Notes: generated from the letters alone by a model not told the origin. DNA of 64,000 nucleotides from Glycine soja (GCF_004193775.1 NC_041021.1:14403198-14467197), one strand, 5' to 3'. Positions 34,964 through 46,535 are shown, counted from the first letter of the stretch. Numbers and translations are program-made.

Positions 34964-36823
34964 CTAACAGTTTCTAATTATGTGGGCCATCAAATCTATC
35001 ATGTGTTGACAGTAATTGATTAGCCCATGAATCTCCTCGGGGGCCGTACACACTTCGGCCATGGCTTTTTCTTTGGCTAATAGACGCGGGAGGTCTTGAC
35101 TTCCATTCAAGGTCAAGGAGAACCTATCCATCCACATAGTCGCTTCTTGATGCAATGCATCAATCACTCTCCCTCTTGCTTCTTTTTCGGCGTACACTTG
35201 TGCAAAATCCTCCACTAGCTTTTGTTCATGGGCCACAGACTGGTTCAACTCTTCCTTGTATTGCCCTATGATAGCTATCATGCTTTGCTCCGTGGCTTCC
35301 AAGTGTTGAGCCAAACTCCTCTTGGATCTTGCACACGCAGCTAACTCTTCTTTTAAGATCATGCCATGCACCCGTGACCGGTCTCTTTCCTCTCTTCGGA
35401 GCTTGAGCTCATTGTTGCTACCCCACAGTTCTCCTCGGAATTTTTCTCGGCCATATTCCTCCTTTCGGGCCCTTTTAGTTTCTTGTTCAAGGGCTCTTGC
35501 AGTGGCCGCATTTTCCTCTTGTAACTCGGTGCACTCTTTCCGGATGTGTGTAGCGGTTGATTTGAACTTCTCCTTGGCGAGTCTCGCCTTCCCTAGCTCT
35601 AATTTTATAGCTTGGACTTCTTCATCTTCCTCCGGAGCTTCGAATTTCTCCTCATTGATAACTTTCAATTTGGAGAGTCAATCTAACCCTCGCGTGTGAA
35701 CTCTTAGCCATCCATGATAACCACCGATGACGCCATTTCGGATGCCTCTAAGCTCCTTGTCTTTCTTCAACGGACTTCTCCACGCCTTGTGGACTCTTTG
35801 TATCACCTTGAGTCTTTGCGCGCCTAGATCCCTCACAAGGAAAGGCGAGAGACTTTCTTCGGTTGGCGCTCCCCTCATGGGGTATCCTAGCTGTCTTATG
35901 GCGAGTGTGGGATTATAGTTAATACAACCCCTAGTCCCTATCAATGGAACATTAGGGTAGTCCCCACACGAGAAGAGAACTCCTTCCTTGCCTTCCTTCC
36001 AACGAGGAAACCAATTGATTGCGTTGTCTCTTATTCCAGCCAAATGTTGGTCCCAATCGACTCTTCCTTTTTCGGTGCATGAGCAATAGCTTTGAAGCGG
36101 ACACGGGTGTCTTGTGTCTTGTTGGAATAGGTGTGAAACTAACCACACACAAAGAGCGGGTAAACAACAGACAATCCGTGCACTGTTTTTCTCACATCTC
36201 CGGTCAAAGGTATCAAACAAATCTGCCAAGATAGCCACCACTGGACTCTCCTTGCTATGGTGATATTCGAGGAAAGCGTCAATGGCGGCTAAGTCCACCA
36301 AACCGTCCACGTTCAGAAAGAGGACAACCCCAAAAACCAACAAAGCTAGTATATCCGCAAACGAGCCCCACTTCTCTTGGCTCGCCATATCCCTTGCCTT
36401 GCCTTCCAAGTATTTCCGTGGCAGGCCCACTACGCCGTTGCGAGTTTGCTTCATGCGATCCAACTCTCTTGCCGAATCCCCGACCACAGCTGCAATCTTG
36501 CTCAAGGAGGGAAGAAACCCGGAGAAAAGATACGATCTTCTCCCCCCAAGAGGGCATCCTAGTATCTCCTCAAACTCTTCAATAGTCGGTACCATTTGGA
36601 AGTCCCCAAACGTGAAACACCTCAACGACTGGTCATAGTATTGGGCGAGGGATACGACAACTTCCGTAAATACCTCCGCTGCAGTCAAATCTAGAATCTT
36701 CCCGTACACTTTGCGGAAGGCTTGCCTTTGGAGAGGTCCCATCAATCGTCCCAATTCCTTGAGGCTAGTGACATCTAGACTTGATAAAACCTTTTGCCGT
36801 TTTGATTTGTCCCCATCATTTAC
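34964..36823 (-). pseudogene. Ogre-B ORF1 (upstream of gag)
   Basis: The Ogre-specific ORF1, resembling from memory the plant DUF7745/aminotransferase-like 'mobile domain' family. N-terminal domain: KELGRLMGPLQRQAFRKVYG, YYDQSLRCFTFGDFQMVPTI, FEEILGCPLGGRRSYLFSG, GLPRKYLEGKARDM, VWLVSHLFQQDTRHPCPL. The C-terminal part (34964-35668) is highly charged (KLELGKARLAKEKF and on) and probably coiled coil, ending MAHIIRNC. Breaks: TGA 35675-35677 (TGG in Ogre-A), and a 13-bp deletion near 36765-36775 relative to Ogre-A that puts its ATG out of frame. The acceptor CCTTTTTTAG (AG 36825-36824) lies just upstream. Function unknown. Confidence 0.85.
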
Positions 36824-37510
36824 CTAAAAAAGGGGTGGATCAAGACTCCGGCATGAATGATGCAATGCGTATGCATGAAACGGAAAGAAAACAACACAAA
36901 GGGGTAATTCACACATACGAGACCGCAGAGATCCAATTTTAATGCTACATTTTGGGCATGATGGCGCCTCAACGTAGCATTAAAAAGGTTACGTATTACT
37001 CTAAAGAAACCAAACACCACTAGCAAAAACTATAAACTAGTGTTATTTACCCAAAAATGCATGAGAACGAATGGCACGGAGCGTGTTTGCTCTTTGCCCC
37101 TATTTGGGAACCTATAGGACAATATCTAGGGGTTTCTAATAACTACTTCCCCAACAATTCATAACTCACACGGCTGTTTTCTAGAGGTATCATCACTCAA
37201 GATAATAATATTGTGGCGGTATGGAATACCAGGGACAACACATTATAAAGAGAGAAAGCTCTAGACGAGGTTTCACTATTATCAAGCAAGTCGGAGACTT
37301 AGCATGATGATAGATTCACCTCCACTCCTTAATTTCCCATGAACCCAGGTATAGGGCCCCTTTTTTACTCAAACCCGTGGGTGCTTAGAATGCAGTGTAA
37401 AGAATGCGAAATAGACAACAGTTATTTACATTTTACACAGTTCAACAAATGCACACACGAAGTTTCACAAATCCACAATTCCTTAAAATAGGCCTAACTC
37501 ACAAAAAGGT
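36824..37510 (-). other. Ogre-B 5' leader between PBS and ORF1
   Basis: Non-coding. With the LTR donor at 38432 it could form an intron ending at 36824. It shares blocks with 43298-44146 of Ogre-A (TATAGGGCC, GATTCACCTCCACTCCTT). Confidence 0.5.
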
Positions 37511-37529
37511 CCCCAGCGGAGTCGCCAAC
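37511..37529 (-). promoter_or_regulatory. Primer-binding site of Ogre-B (tRNA-Arg type)
   Basis: Minus strand GTTGGCGACTCCGCTGGGG directly follows the 5' LTR. TGGCGACTCCGCTGGGG is the usual Ogre PBS, complementary to a tRNA-Arg 3' end (from memory). Confidence 0.8.
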
Positions 37530-39147
37530 TGTCGCAACGTGCCCTTTTGCGGGCGAGCGAAGGCGAGGCTCACGGGTGCGCTTTCCAAAGGAGGAAAGAT
37601 GCGCGGAGTCGCCACCAATGTTTATTTGTGGAAAACGTCGGGAAAACCGAAGGAAACCGGTCAAAATGAAAATTCTAAGTTCGGGAGTTGTATTTACGCT
37701 TGAGGAAGGTATTAGCACCTCTCACGTTTGTCTCAAAGGACAACAGCCTATTTTTAAGAATTGTGGAATTGTGTTACCTTAACTTTTATTTCTTTTTTTT
37801 ACTTTTTGATGTCAACAAAAGCGGGGCTTTTGCTCCTACATACCCTCCATCGAAGAGGAAATCAGACCTACGTAGTTCTTTCTTATGCGTGAATCAAGTG
37901 ATTCTTTTTACTTGAAAAGTGATCATTTTAAGGCGTTGGACCTTAAAAATGGTCCATTTTACTTGGTAAGAAACTGAAATGATAAACTTTCAAAACCCTA
38001 TTTTTGTGGACGAGCTTGACTAGGCGAGTTGATTTTAGCCTTAGTTTCACTTTAGTTATTAGTCAATTCAATTAAGAATGAGAAATCCCAAAGAGAAAAC
38101 GTCCGATTGATTTTTCGCTTTATTCTACTAAAAGGTATTTTTTTCCGATTATTATATTATTATTTTACCTCTTTTTTGATTTCCGACGTGGTTACGGCAC
38201 GATCGAACGGTCGGAATTCATTTTAACAGAATTAACGAATGATACAATTCAAATGATCGGTGGAAATTTATTTTATTTTTAGATTAGGCGAGAAACAACT
38301 TAAATAAATGACTGAAGAACGTCAAAAGGGGGTATAGAAAGCGAATGAAAACGAGAATAAAAATACACAAAACAAATGGGGACCACCACGGGTACATAGA
38401 ATGAATTGAAAAGCTCGGTTTGGGGTACTTACCTGTTGATGACTGAAGAAAACGAAGAACGAACGATGAATGTTGAAGAACGGTCGAGAATCTTCGCGTA
38501 ATTACTCACGGAAACATTAAGGAAACGTTACGGAAGCGCCTTGGCTTGGATTTTCTTCATGGAAATAATTTTCCTCAGCAATTTCGAGAGAATAAGAAGT
38601 GCCAAGAAGGCTGAACCCCTTCTCCCTTCACTCTTCCCCCTATTTATAGCAAAATAGGGGAGGAGCTTGCCACCCAGCTCGCCCAGGCGAGCAAGGTTGC
38701 TTCCTCCAGAAGCAACAGCCTTCTGGAGGAAGAATCTGGAAGGTCCAAGTGGGCCTGATTGCTATTTGTACCCCCTTTTTTACTAAATGCACCCCCCCTT
38801 TAGCTTTTTTGGTAATTCTTTTTCCGTAACGTTACGAAACTTTACGAATTTCGTAACGATACTTATTTTCCTTTCGCAAGGTTACGAATCTTCACAGATT
38901 ATGTATTTACTCTTTTTTAGCTTTCGAAGAAGTTACAAAAACTCACGGATTGTGAAAAACACCTCCTTTCGATTTCCGTCACATTATGGAATTTTCACGG
39001 ATCGCGTAAGCCTGCTTCCTTTTGATTTTTCGGCACGTCTCGGGACTTCACATATTGTGCAACAAAGGGTGCCCAGTATCTCGAAGCGGCCAATCAAAAG
39101 TTGTATATCATCAAATAATAATCCCCGGACAAAATTAGGGTATGACA
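37530..39147 (-). repeat. 5' LTR of Ogre-B, with promoter and splice donor
   Basis: 1618 bp, partner of 19926-21551. Minus-strand order: CGTAACG-rich U3 repeats, palindrome GCTCGCCCAGGCGAGC (38677-38692), TATA box (TATAAATA, 38648-38641), a leader of about 180 nt, and the donor CAACAG|GTAAGTACC (GT at 38432-38431), which matches the plant consensus almost perfectly. Confidence 0.95.
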
Positions 39148-39152
39148 ATCAC
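39148..39152. repeat. Target-site duplication of Ogre-B, right copy (ATCAC)
   Basis: Exact repeat of 19921-19925, abutting the LTR end TATGACA at 39147. Confidence 0.95.
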
Positions 39153-41259
39153 CAAAGGTTTAGGCCTTCCAAAACTTCTCTCATCCACGGACTGCATACA
39201 TATATGCTGCTCTTCCCTCCCCTCATCACCGACTTCCAGTCGGCCTTGATCTATCATTCGCTGCAACAATTCCTCTACTGCCAAACATGTTTCCATGCTA
39301 TGTAGCTCGCCGGGATGCAACAAACAAGAATCCTCTTTATGCCCACCGTGGGGAATCACACCTCCCTTTTGTAGGGCCTCAAAGATAAACCTCCTAGGGG
39401 TTGCCACGTCCTTCAAAGGTTTAGACCTGCGCGGCCTATCTGACTCAATGGCATTAACCGCTCCCCCTCCATGATTGGCTAGCGGGTTGGTTTTCACGTT
39501 GGGCCGATCCTCTTGAAATGTCAGCCATCCAGCATCTATCAAATGTTGGACCTTGTATTTAAGGGCCAAGCATTTTTAGATGGAATGCCCCGGGGTATTC
39601 CCATGGTACGTGCAAGTTGCGTTAGGATCATACCACTTTGGGAAAGGGGGTTGGAAGATCTTCCCGGGAGTTATTACGGCCAGTTGGTTGGCGATGAGGG
39701 ACGACAAGAGGTCTTCATACGTCATTGGGAGTGGGGTGAATTCTTGAATTGGCCTCGGGGGAAAGTTCCTCATTGCGTTGGAATTTTCGGTCGAGTGAGT
39801 CGTGGTTGGAGTTGGAACTTGAGGGGCCTCCCTCTGGACGGGTGCCTTAGGCTGCACGGGTGCTGAATTAGAGGAGTTTCCAGCATGAGCTGAGAAGCTC
39901 GGATGATGTTGCGCGTACTAGTGTGTACCATGAGATGTCTGCGGGGGTTTGACCCATGCGGGCGCCGAAGTGACGGCGTGGGCATCTCCCTCCTTCCTTT
40001 TTGCCCAAGTTGCTCCGATTCTTTTAGCATTGGCACTTGTGGAGGAAACGTAATCGAACTTCCCTCTTTTCAACCCTAATTCGATTCTCTCCCCGACGAA
40101 TACTAGGTCCGCGAAGCTGGACAGCATGTAGCCTACCAACTTCTCATAGTAAAACACTGGTAAGGTGTCTACCATCATGGTGATCATCTCCCTTTCGACC
40201 ATGGGAGGGGCCACTTGTGCTGCTAGGTCTCTCCACCGCTGTGTGTATTCTTTAAAGGTCTCACCTTCCTTTTTGAACATATTCTGTAACTGAGTGCGAT
40301 CGGGAGCCATATCGGAATTATACTGATATTGGCTTAGGAAAGCAGTAATCAGGTCCTTCCAAGTACGGATGCGGGAAGCTTCCAGATTAGTGTACCAAAC
40401 AACCGCGGCCCCGGCCAAGCTATCTTGGAAAAAGTGTATTAATAGCTTCTCATCCCTAGAGTGTGCGCCCATCTTGCGACAATACATCTTGAGATGGTTC
40501 TTGGGACAAGTCGTCCCTTTATACTTGTCGAAGTCTGGCACTCTGAATTTTGGGGGGATAACAACATCTGGTACCAAGCAAAGATCTGTCATGTCCGCGA
40601 ATGGATAGTCACCAAAGCCTTCAACAGCCCTTAATCTCTCCTCGAGGAGATCGAGTTTCCTTCTTTCTTCGATTGCCGGGGGTGATCCTTTTGTGGACAA
40701 GATTATTGGCTGTGCTGTGAGGTTGAGCTGAGGCAAAGTGTTGGGAGCTGGCCCCTCGACGAGGATCGGGGGGTAGAACTCGACATCCCTTTGGGCATAC
40801 TCTTGATGATCTTCGTGGACCTCGTCGGGTTGTCGAGGAGGCTCCCCTTCAAGGATGGGGGAAGAGACATGACCCGCGTCATCTTGCATGACTGGCGGCG
40901 TGTAATTAGGTGGCAATCCATAAGGGTAAGCCACCCGGTTGTATCCCAAATGGGGCTTACTACTGTTCCCCAGTGTGCTCCTTCCTCGTCCTACCGTATT
41001 TGGGGGAGGATGGTGCGCGGTAGCTAGGAGAGTTGGGTCTGCTTCGACAGCCGAACTAACAGCGGCAGCGGTGGCCACGTTTTTCTCCATGAGTTGCCTC
41101 ATTCCTAGCATGGCCTCCATCATAGAAGCCATTTTCTCTTTCAAAGCCGACATGTCGGCTTTCATCTGTTCCTGTGTCTCCTCTTGGTCACCCATCGTTC
41201 TAGATTTGGATCTGGTGCGATAGGGATGCCTTGTGGCGCGTTTAGTTATGGTGTTTTTC
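39148..41259 (-). pseudogene. Ogre-A gag-protease ORF, proximal half (gag)
   Basis: Opens after a GTTTTTCTAG acceptor (AG 41261-41260) with ITKRATRHPYRTRSKSRT before Met at 41195. Gag core: PPKFRVPDFDKYKGTTCPKN, YCRKMGAHSRDEKLLIHFFQ, SLAGAAVVWYTNLEASRIRT. The zinc finger CTYHGNTPGHSI is followed by TAA (39573-39575). A second stop, TAG, is at 39915-39917. The frame reaches PKPLVIVI at 39148, where Ogre-B interrupts it, and continues at 19925. Confidence 0.88.
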
Positions 41260-41426
41260 CTAGAAAAACCAAACGTGAGGAGTAGGTAAAAATTATGAAT
41301 GCATGCTAGGGATAGAATGCAGGAGTGATTTGATTCGCACTGACTTTTGGCGTAAAAATATGGGATAAACTTATTTTATTCAAAAAGTTTATAACTAGTC
41401 AAGATCTGGGTGACAATACAAGTTCC

Positions 41427-43297
41427 CTAGCGGTTCCTAATTATATGGGCCATTAAATTTATCATATGCTGACAATAGTCGAGAAGTCCGTGGATCTCTT
41501 CGGGGGCGGAGTAGGTGTCTGCCATTGCTTTGGCCTTGGCTAGCAATCGGGGAAGTTCTTGACTCCCATTTAAGGTAAGAGCAAATCGGTCCATCCACAT
41601 GGTTGCCTCTTGGTGTAACGAGTCGATCACCCTTCCTCTAGCCTCCTTTTTCGCGTACATTTGGGCATACTCGTCCGCCACCCTATGCTCGTGGGCCGTG
41701 GCTAGACTTAGTTCTTCTTGGTACTTGGTGATGATAGCTAACATGTTGGTCTCTGTCTCGCATAAACGCTGAGACAAGTTTCTTTTGGACCTTGAGCAAA
41801 CGGCTAACTCTTCTTTTAAAACCATGCTATGAGCTCGTGATCGGTCTCTCTCTTCCCTTCGAAGCTTGAGCTCACTATTGCTGCCCCACAACGCTCCACG
41901 GAATTAGTCACGGCCATGCTCTTCCTTGCAAGCCCTCTTGGTTTCTTGTTAAAGGGCTTTCGCGGTAGCTGCATTTTCTTCTCGTAACCTGGCACACTCT
42001 TTCTGGACGTCTGTAGCGACCAACTTGAATTTTTCTTTGGCAAGTCTTGCTTTTCCTAGTTCGTTTTTCAGAGCTCAGACTTCTTCATCCTCTTCCGGAG
42101 CTTCGAAGTCCTCTTCGTTGATAATCTTTAACTTGGCGAGCCAATCTAAGCCTCGTGTACGAACTTTCAGCCATTCATGATAACCACCAATGATGCCATT
42201 ACGAATGCCCCTAAGTTCTTTATCTTTCCTTAACGGGCTTTCCCACGCCTTATGGACTCTTTGTATAACCTTGAAATTTTGCGCGCCAAAATCTCTCACA
42301 AGGAAAGGAGACAGGCTTTCTTCCGTCGGTGCTCCCCTCATGGGGTACCCTAACTGTCTTATAGCAAGTGCGGGATTGTATTTAATGCAATCCCTCTTTC
42401 CTATCAACGGGATGTTTGGGTACCCCCCACATGAGAAGAAAACTCCCTCCTTTCCTTCTTTCCATCGTGGAAACCAGTTGACTATTCTGCCTCCTATCCC
42501 AACCAAGTGTTGGTCCCAATCTACTCTTCTTTTTTCGATACACGAGCAATGGCTTCGGAGCGGACATGGATGCCTTATGTCTTGTTGGAATAAGTGTGAA
42601 ACCAACCATACACAAAGAGCGGGTAAACAACAGATGATTCGTGTACTACTCCTTTCGCACCTTCGGTCAAATGTGTCAAATAAGTCCGCCAAGACAGCTA
42701 CCACCGGGCTCTCTTTGCTATGGTGACATGCAAGGAAAGCATCAATCGCGGCTAGGTCCACCAAACCATCCATGTTTGGAAAGAGGACAACCCCAAAGAT
42801 TAGCAATGCTAATACATCCATAAACGGGACCCACTCCTCTTGATTCGCCATATCCCTCGCCTTGCCTTCTATGTACTTCCGTGGTAGGCCTACTATGCCG
42901 TTTCGAGTTTTCTTTACGCGGTCCAATCCTCTCGCCGAATCCCTGACCACAATTGCAATTTTGCTCAAGGAGGGAACAAACCCGGAGAAAAGATACGGTT
43001 TCCTTCCCCCAAGAGGACATCCTAGAATCTCCTCAAATTCTTCAACGGTCGGTACTAATTGGAAGTCTCCAAACGTGAAGCATCTCAAAGGCTGGTCATA
43101 GTATTGGGTGAGTGATGCAATGGCTTCTGTGGATATCTCTGCTATGGTCAAATCTAAGATCTTTTCGTACGCCTTGCGGAAGGCTTGCATTTGGAGAGGT
43201 CCCATCAACCGCCCCAACTCCTTAATGCTGGTGATATCTAGGCTCTTAATCTTGACTTGATAAAACCTTTTGCCAGTTTGATTTATCCCCATGTTTA
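41427..43297 (-). pseudogene. Ogre-A ORF1 (upstream of gag)
   Basis: Starts MGINQTGKRFYQVK at 43292, 5 bp after acceptor TTTCGCTTTAG (AG 43299-43298). The first 405 codons (42075-43292) are open, with the ORF1 domain: ELGRLMGPLQMQAFRKAYEK, YYDQPLRCFTFGDFQLVPTV, FEEILGCPLGGRKPYLFSG, VWLVSHLFQQDIRHPCPL. A TGA follows EEDEEV (42072-42074), with two more stops before the coiled-coil tail (41427-41891), which ends MAHIIRNR. It is more complete at its start than the Ogre-B copy. Confidence 0.87.
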
Positions 43298-44146
43298 CTA
43301 AAGCGAAACAAAAACCCGGTGCGAATCAAAACTCCGACATCTATCATGGGTGGAATGGATGAATGCATGAAGGAATGCACATGACACAGATGCAATTTAT
43401 GAATACGGGAGTCCGGGAAATTGTCTCCTTCTTAGATACAACATCTTGGGGTAGCAAAGTGCCCAACGTATGTATTTAAGAAGGTGGCACGGACCCTCCG
43501 TTGGTTTGCCCAAGAGAGGGGATTAAGATGGAACCCACGCATGATGCATATGTGAAATGTACAATACGGGGATGTACATAGTACGACAATATTCACAAAC
43601 AAATATAAGCAAAAGGGTATATAACACTTATGCGTGGCAATGAAAAAATGGCACGCAACGTGTTTGCTCCGTGCCCCTATTTAAGGGACCTATATGGGAG
43701 AGAGCTAAAAAGGCTTTTAGTGATAATCCCCAAGGTGGTCATATCTCTCTTGATGGTCTCTAGAGGTATCATCCTCTTCGAAGAACATACTGCAGCAGTA
43801 GGGACTACTAGCAACAATATGTTTTCAAAGAGAAAAACTCTAGATGAGGGTTCACTGTAATCAAGCAAGTCGGAGACCTAGCATGCTCACAGATTCGCCT
43901 CCACTCCTTATGTTCCCATGAACCTGGGTATAGGGCCATTTTTCAACTCACCGTGTGTGCAAATAGTGTTGGTGTTTGTGTGCATCAAATGAATAAATAT
44001 TTACCTCATGCATACATTTTAAAACACACTAAAAGCATCAAAGATTTATATACAAGAACATAAGAAAATAAAGGGAAACCAATAAAGGAGAAAGTCATGA
44101 TAAAACATTGCACAAGATTAAATGGCCTAACTCTCTAAAAACAATC
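43298..44146 (-). other. Ogre-A 5' leader between PBS and ORF1
   Basis: Non-coding, with blocks shared with the Ogre-B leader. Probably the body of a 5' leader intron (LTR donor 45256, acceptor 43298). Confidence 0.5.
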
Positions 44147-44164
44147 CCCAGTGGAGTCGCCAAC
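44147..44164 (-). promoter_or_regulatory. Primer-binding site of Ogre-A (tRNA-Arg type)
   Basis: Minus strand TTGGCGACTCCACTGGGG follows the LTR; it has one change (CCG to CCA) from the Ogre-B site. Confidence 0.8.
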
Positions 44165-45825
44165 TGTCGAAACCTACCCTTCGACGGGAGGGCGACGCGT
44201 GACTCGCGGGTGCGTGTTCCAAGAAAGGAATACATGCGGAGTTGCCACCAACGTTTATTTGAGGGAAACGTCGGAAAAACCGGAAAAGACGTGATCTACG
44301 AACTTTAAATGAAAGGTTCGGGAGTTGTATTTACGCACGGGGAAGGTATTAGCACCCCACACGTCCGTCACAAGAGACGGCAACCCTTAATCAAATGTGC
44401 AAATATGACTTCAATTTTTATGTTATTTTCCCTTTTTACGTTCTTATGTCTTTTTATGCCTTTTTATATTTTTATCTTTTTGCGGTCAACGAGGGTGTTT
44501 CCCTTGCTCCTACGTATTCCTTAATTGCGATAAGGAAATCAGACCTACGTAGTTCTTTGTGAACAAAGTGTTTGGTTAAGTTGTTTTTATCCTTTTTGCA
44601 AAATATGTTTTTATTGAATGAAAGGTATTTTTAAGGTGTTGGACCATTAAACAATCTTTCGATTCTTTTGAAAAGAGAGAAGACATTAAGGCATTGGACC
44701 ATTAATGATCTCTTTATTTTTGAAAGAGGTAATAAAGCTACATGTTGATTTTAGGCCTTTAGAAATCTACACTTAACTAATAAAAGCGAAAAAGACCATT
44801 TCAAGGCATTGGACCTTTGAAAATGGCTTTTTTAGGCGATGACAAAAGTTTGGTTTATGAATTGATTTTAGCCTTAGTTTCACTTTGGTTATTAGTCGAT
44901 TCGATTTAAGAAAGAGAAATCCCAAAGAAAAACGTCCGATTGATTTTTTTTGGTTTATTTTACTAAAAGATATTTTGGATTATTATATTATTATTTTACC
45001 CTTTTTTGGTTTCCAACGTGGTTACGGCATGACCAAATGGTCGGATTTCCTTTTAAACAAAATCAACGGATATTACAACTCAAATGATCGGTGGAAATTT
45101 ATTTTATTTTTTGATTAGGCGAGAAAATGACTTAAGTAAATGACTAAAGCACGTCAAAAGGGGGTACGGAAAGTAAATGAAATGAAAATAAAAGCACAAA
45201 TGAGGACCACTAAGGGTACATAGAATGAATTGAAAAGTTCGATTTCGGGAACTTACCGGTTGAAGACCGAAGAACGATGAAGAATGAACGAAGAACGTCG
45301 AAGAACGGTTGAAAATCTTCGCGAAATCACCCACGGAAACGTTACGGAAGCGCCTCGACTTGGATTTTCTTCAGGGAAACAATTTTTTTCACTAATTTCA
45401 AGTGATTCTCGAATTACCAGGAGGGCTGAACATTTTTTTCCCTTCACTTCTCCCTCTATTTATAGGAAAATGGGGGAGAAGCTTGCCACCCAGCTCGCCC
45501 AGGCGAGCTAGGTTGCTTCCTCCAGAAGCAGCCGCCTTCTGGAGGAGAATTTTCTAGAGGCCCAAGTGGGCCTGGTTGCTATTTGCACCCCCATTTTTAC
45601 TAAATACACCCCATTGCTCTTTTTTGGTATTTTTTTCCGTAACGTTACGAAACTTTACAAATTTCGTAACGATGCTTGTTTTCTTCCGTAATGTTACAAA
45701 ACCTTACGGATTACGTAACCATCCATTCTTTGCCTTTCAGAATGTTACGGAACTTTGCGGATTGCGCACTAACACTTCCTTTTAATTTTCAACATGTCGC
45801 GAAACTCCACGGATTGTGCTACAAT
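44165..45825 (-). repeat. 5' LTR of Ogre-A, truncated at its outer end
   Basis: Inner boundary TGTCGAAACC at 44165, next to the PBS. The outer 133 bp found in the partner (8270-8402) are missing; the break follows GATTGTGCTACAAT at 45825. Minus-strand TATA (TATAAATA, 45464-45457), palindrome GCTCGCCCAGGCGAGC (45493-45508) and donor CAACCG|GTAAGTT (GT 45256-45255). Confidence 0.9.
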
Positions 45826-46535
45826 TTGTGTTTGCTTATGCTCAATTATCTTGAATAACACAATTCAAGAGAGCTTAAGAATTATTTGATTCACAAATCC
45901 AGCCACAACTCTGCACCACAACTCAACTTCATCATAGGCATCATGTAGGAAACTTAGAAAAAAAAAAAAGTTCAACAACAAGACTACTTCTAGGAATTGA
46001 TTTAGAACATGTTATGAACTAAATAACATGCATGAATTAGACTCAAAATTCAAAAGATACACTAAGAATGACAAGAATACATGAACAAATGTATCTAGAA
46101 CTCAATCAACAAAATAAAAATTCAACACAAACTTAGAACATAATGTGACAATTACTATGACTAAACATGACTCTAAGACAACATGGATTAAGTGATTTAC
46201 ACTTAGATTTTTGTGTTTTTTTTTCTAATCAATATTTTGGAAGAAAAATTAGATATAAGTTTCAGCACCAGAATATTATGAATGAAAAATGATAGAACCT
46301 AAAATCAACACAAAAACATGATTCAAGAGTAGATCTACAAAATTTGAACCATAGAAATGCAAGAACAAGTGTAGATCTAAGATTTAATCGGTTTATTTTT
46401 TTGAATCTACTCTAAACAACACCAAAGCACAAGACAATGGAGGATATATATGGAGAATAAGATGAAGAACAAGGAATTAAAGAGAATTCACCGAACAAAA
46501 AGATAGAGGAAGCAAAAGAACATCACCTAGATGAA
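45826..46535 (-). other. 5' leader of element E
   Basis: AT-rich, non-coding sequence between E's PBS and the Ogre-A junction. It resembles the leaders at 50964-51498 and 59078-59570 in style (CATGTTATGAACTAAATAACATG against CATGTTAAGGACTAATTAACATG-like blocks), so the families are related. Confidence 0.6.

Larger units (their letters stand above)
19926..39147 (-). mobile_element. Ogre-B, 19.2 kb Ogre/Tat element nested in Ogre-A
   Basis: Complete structure with two full LTRs (19926-21551, 37530-39147), PBS 37511-37529, PPT 21552-21564 and a perfect 5-bp target duplication ATCAC. Minus-strand content: ORF1, gag-protease, pol, 3' ORF and a tandem array. By hand I counted 13 substitutions in about 630 aligned LTR bases (about 2%), so insertion is recent, around a million years or less at usual plant LTR rates (inference). 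Coding regions carry few breaks: a 13-bp deletion and one TGA in ORF1, TAG and TAA in gag, TAG in RT, one frameshift at the integrase end, and several in the 3' ORF. Confidence 0.96.
7203..45825 (-). mobile_element. Ogre-A, Ogre/Tat-type Ty3/gypsy element nested in E
   Basis: About 19.4 kb of its own sequence once Ogre-B (19926-39147) is removed. Parts in minus-strand order: 5' LTR 44165-45825, PBS 44147-44164, ORF1 41427-43292, gag-protease 39148-41259 plus 18567-19925, pol 14767-18178, 3' ORF 11367-12608, tandem repeats 8594-9870, PPT about 8403-8418, 3' LTR 7203-8402. ORF1 upstream of gag, the very large size, a tRNA-Arg-like PBS and two RNase H domains are established marks of the Ogre/Tat lineage. 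Both LTRs are truncated at their outer ends (591 bp missing at left, 133 bp at right), so no target duplication survives. Confidence 0.9.

Noticed and set aside
37511..37529. tRNA gene fragment
   Set aside because: The match to a tRNA-Arg 3' end is the primer-binding site next to the LTR; no cloverleaf surrounds it.
42190..42726. 178-codon plus-strand open frame
   Set aside because: Antisense shadow of the conserved Ogre-A ORF1; the matching region of Ogre-B is not kept open in the same way.
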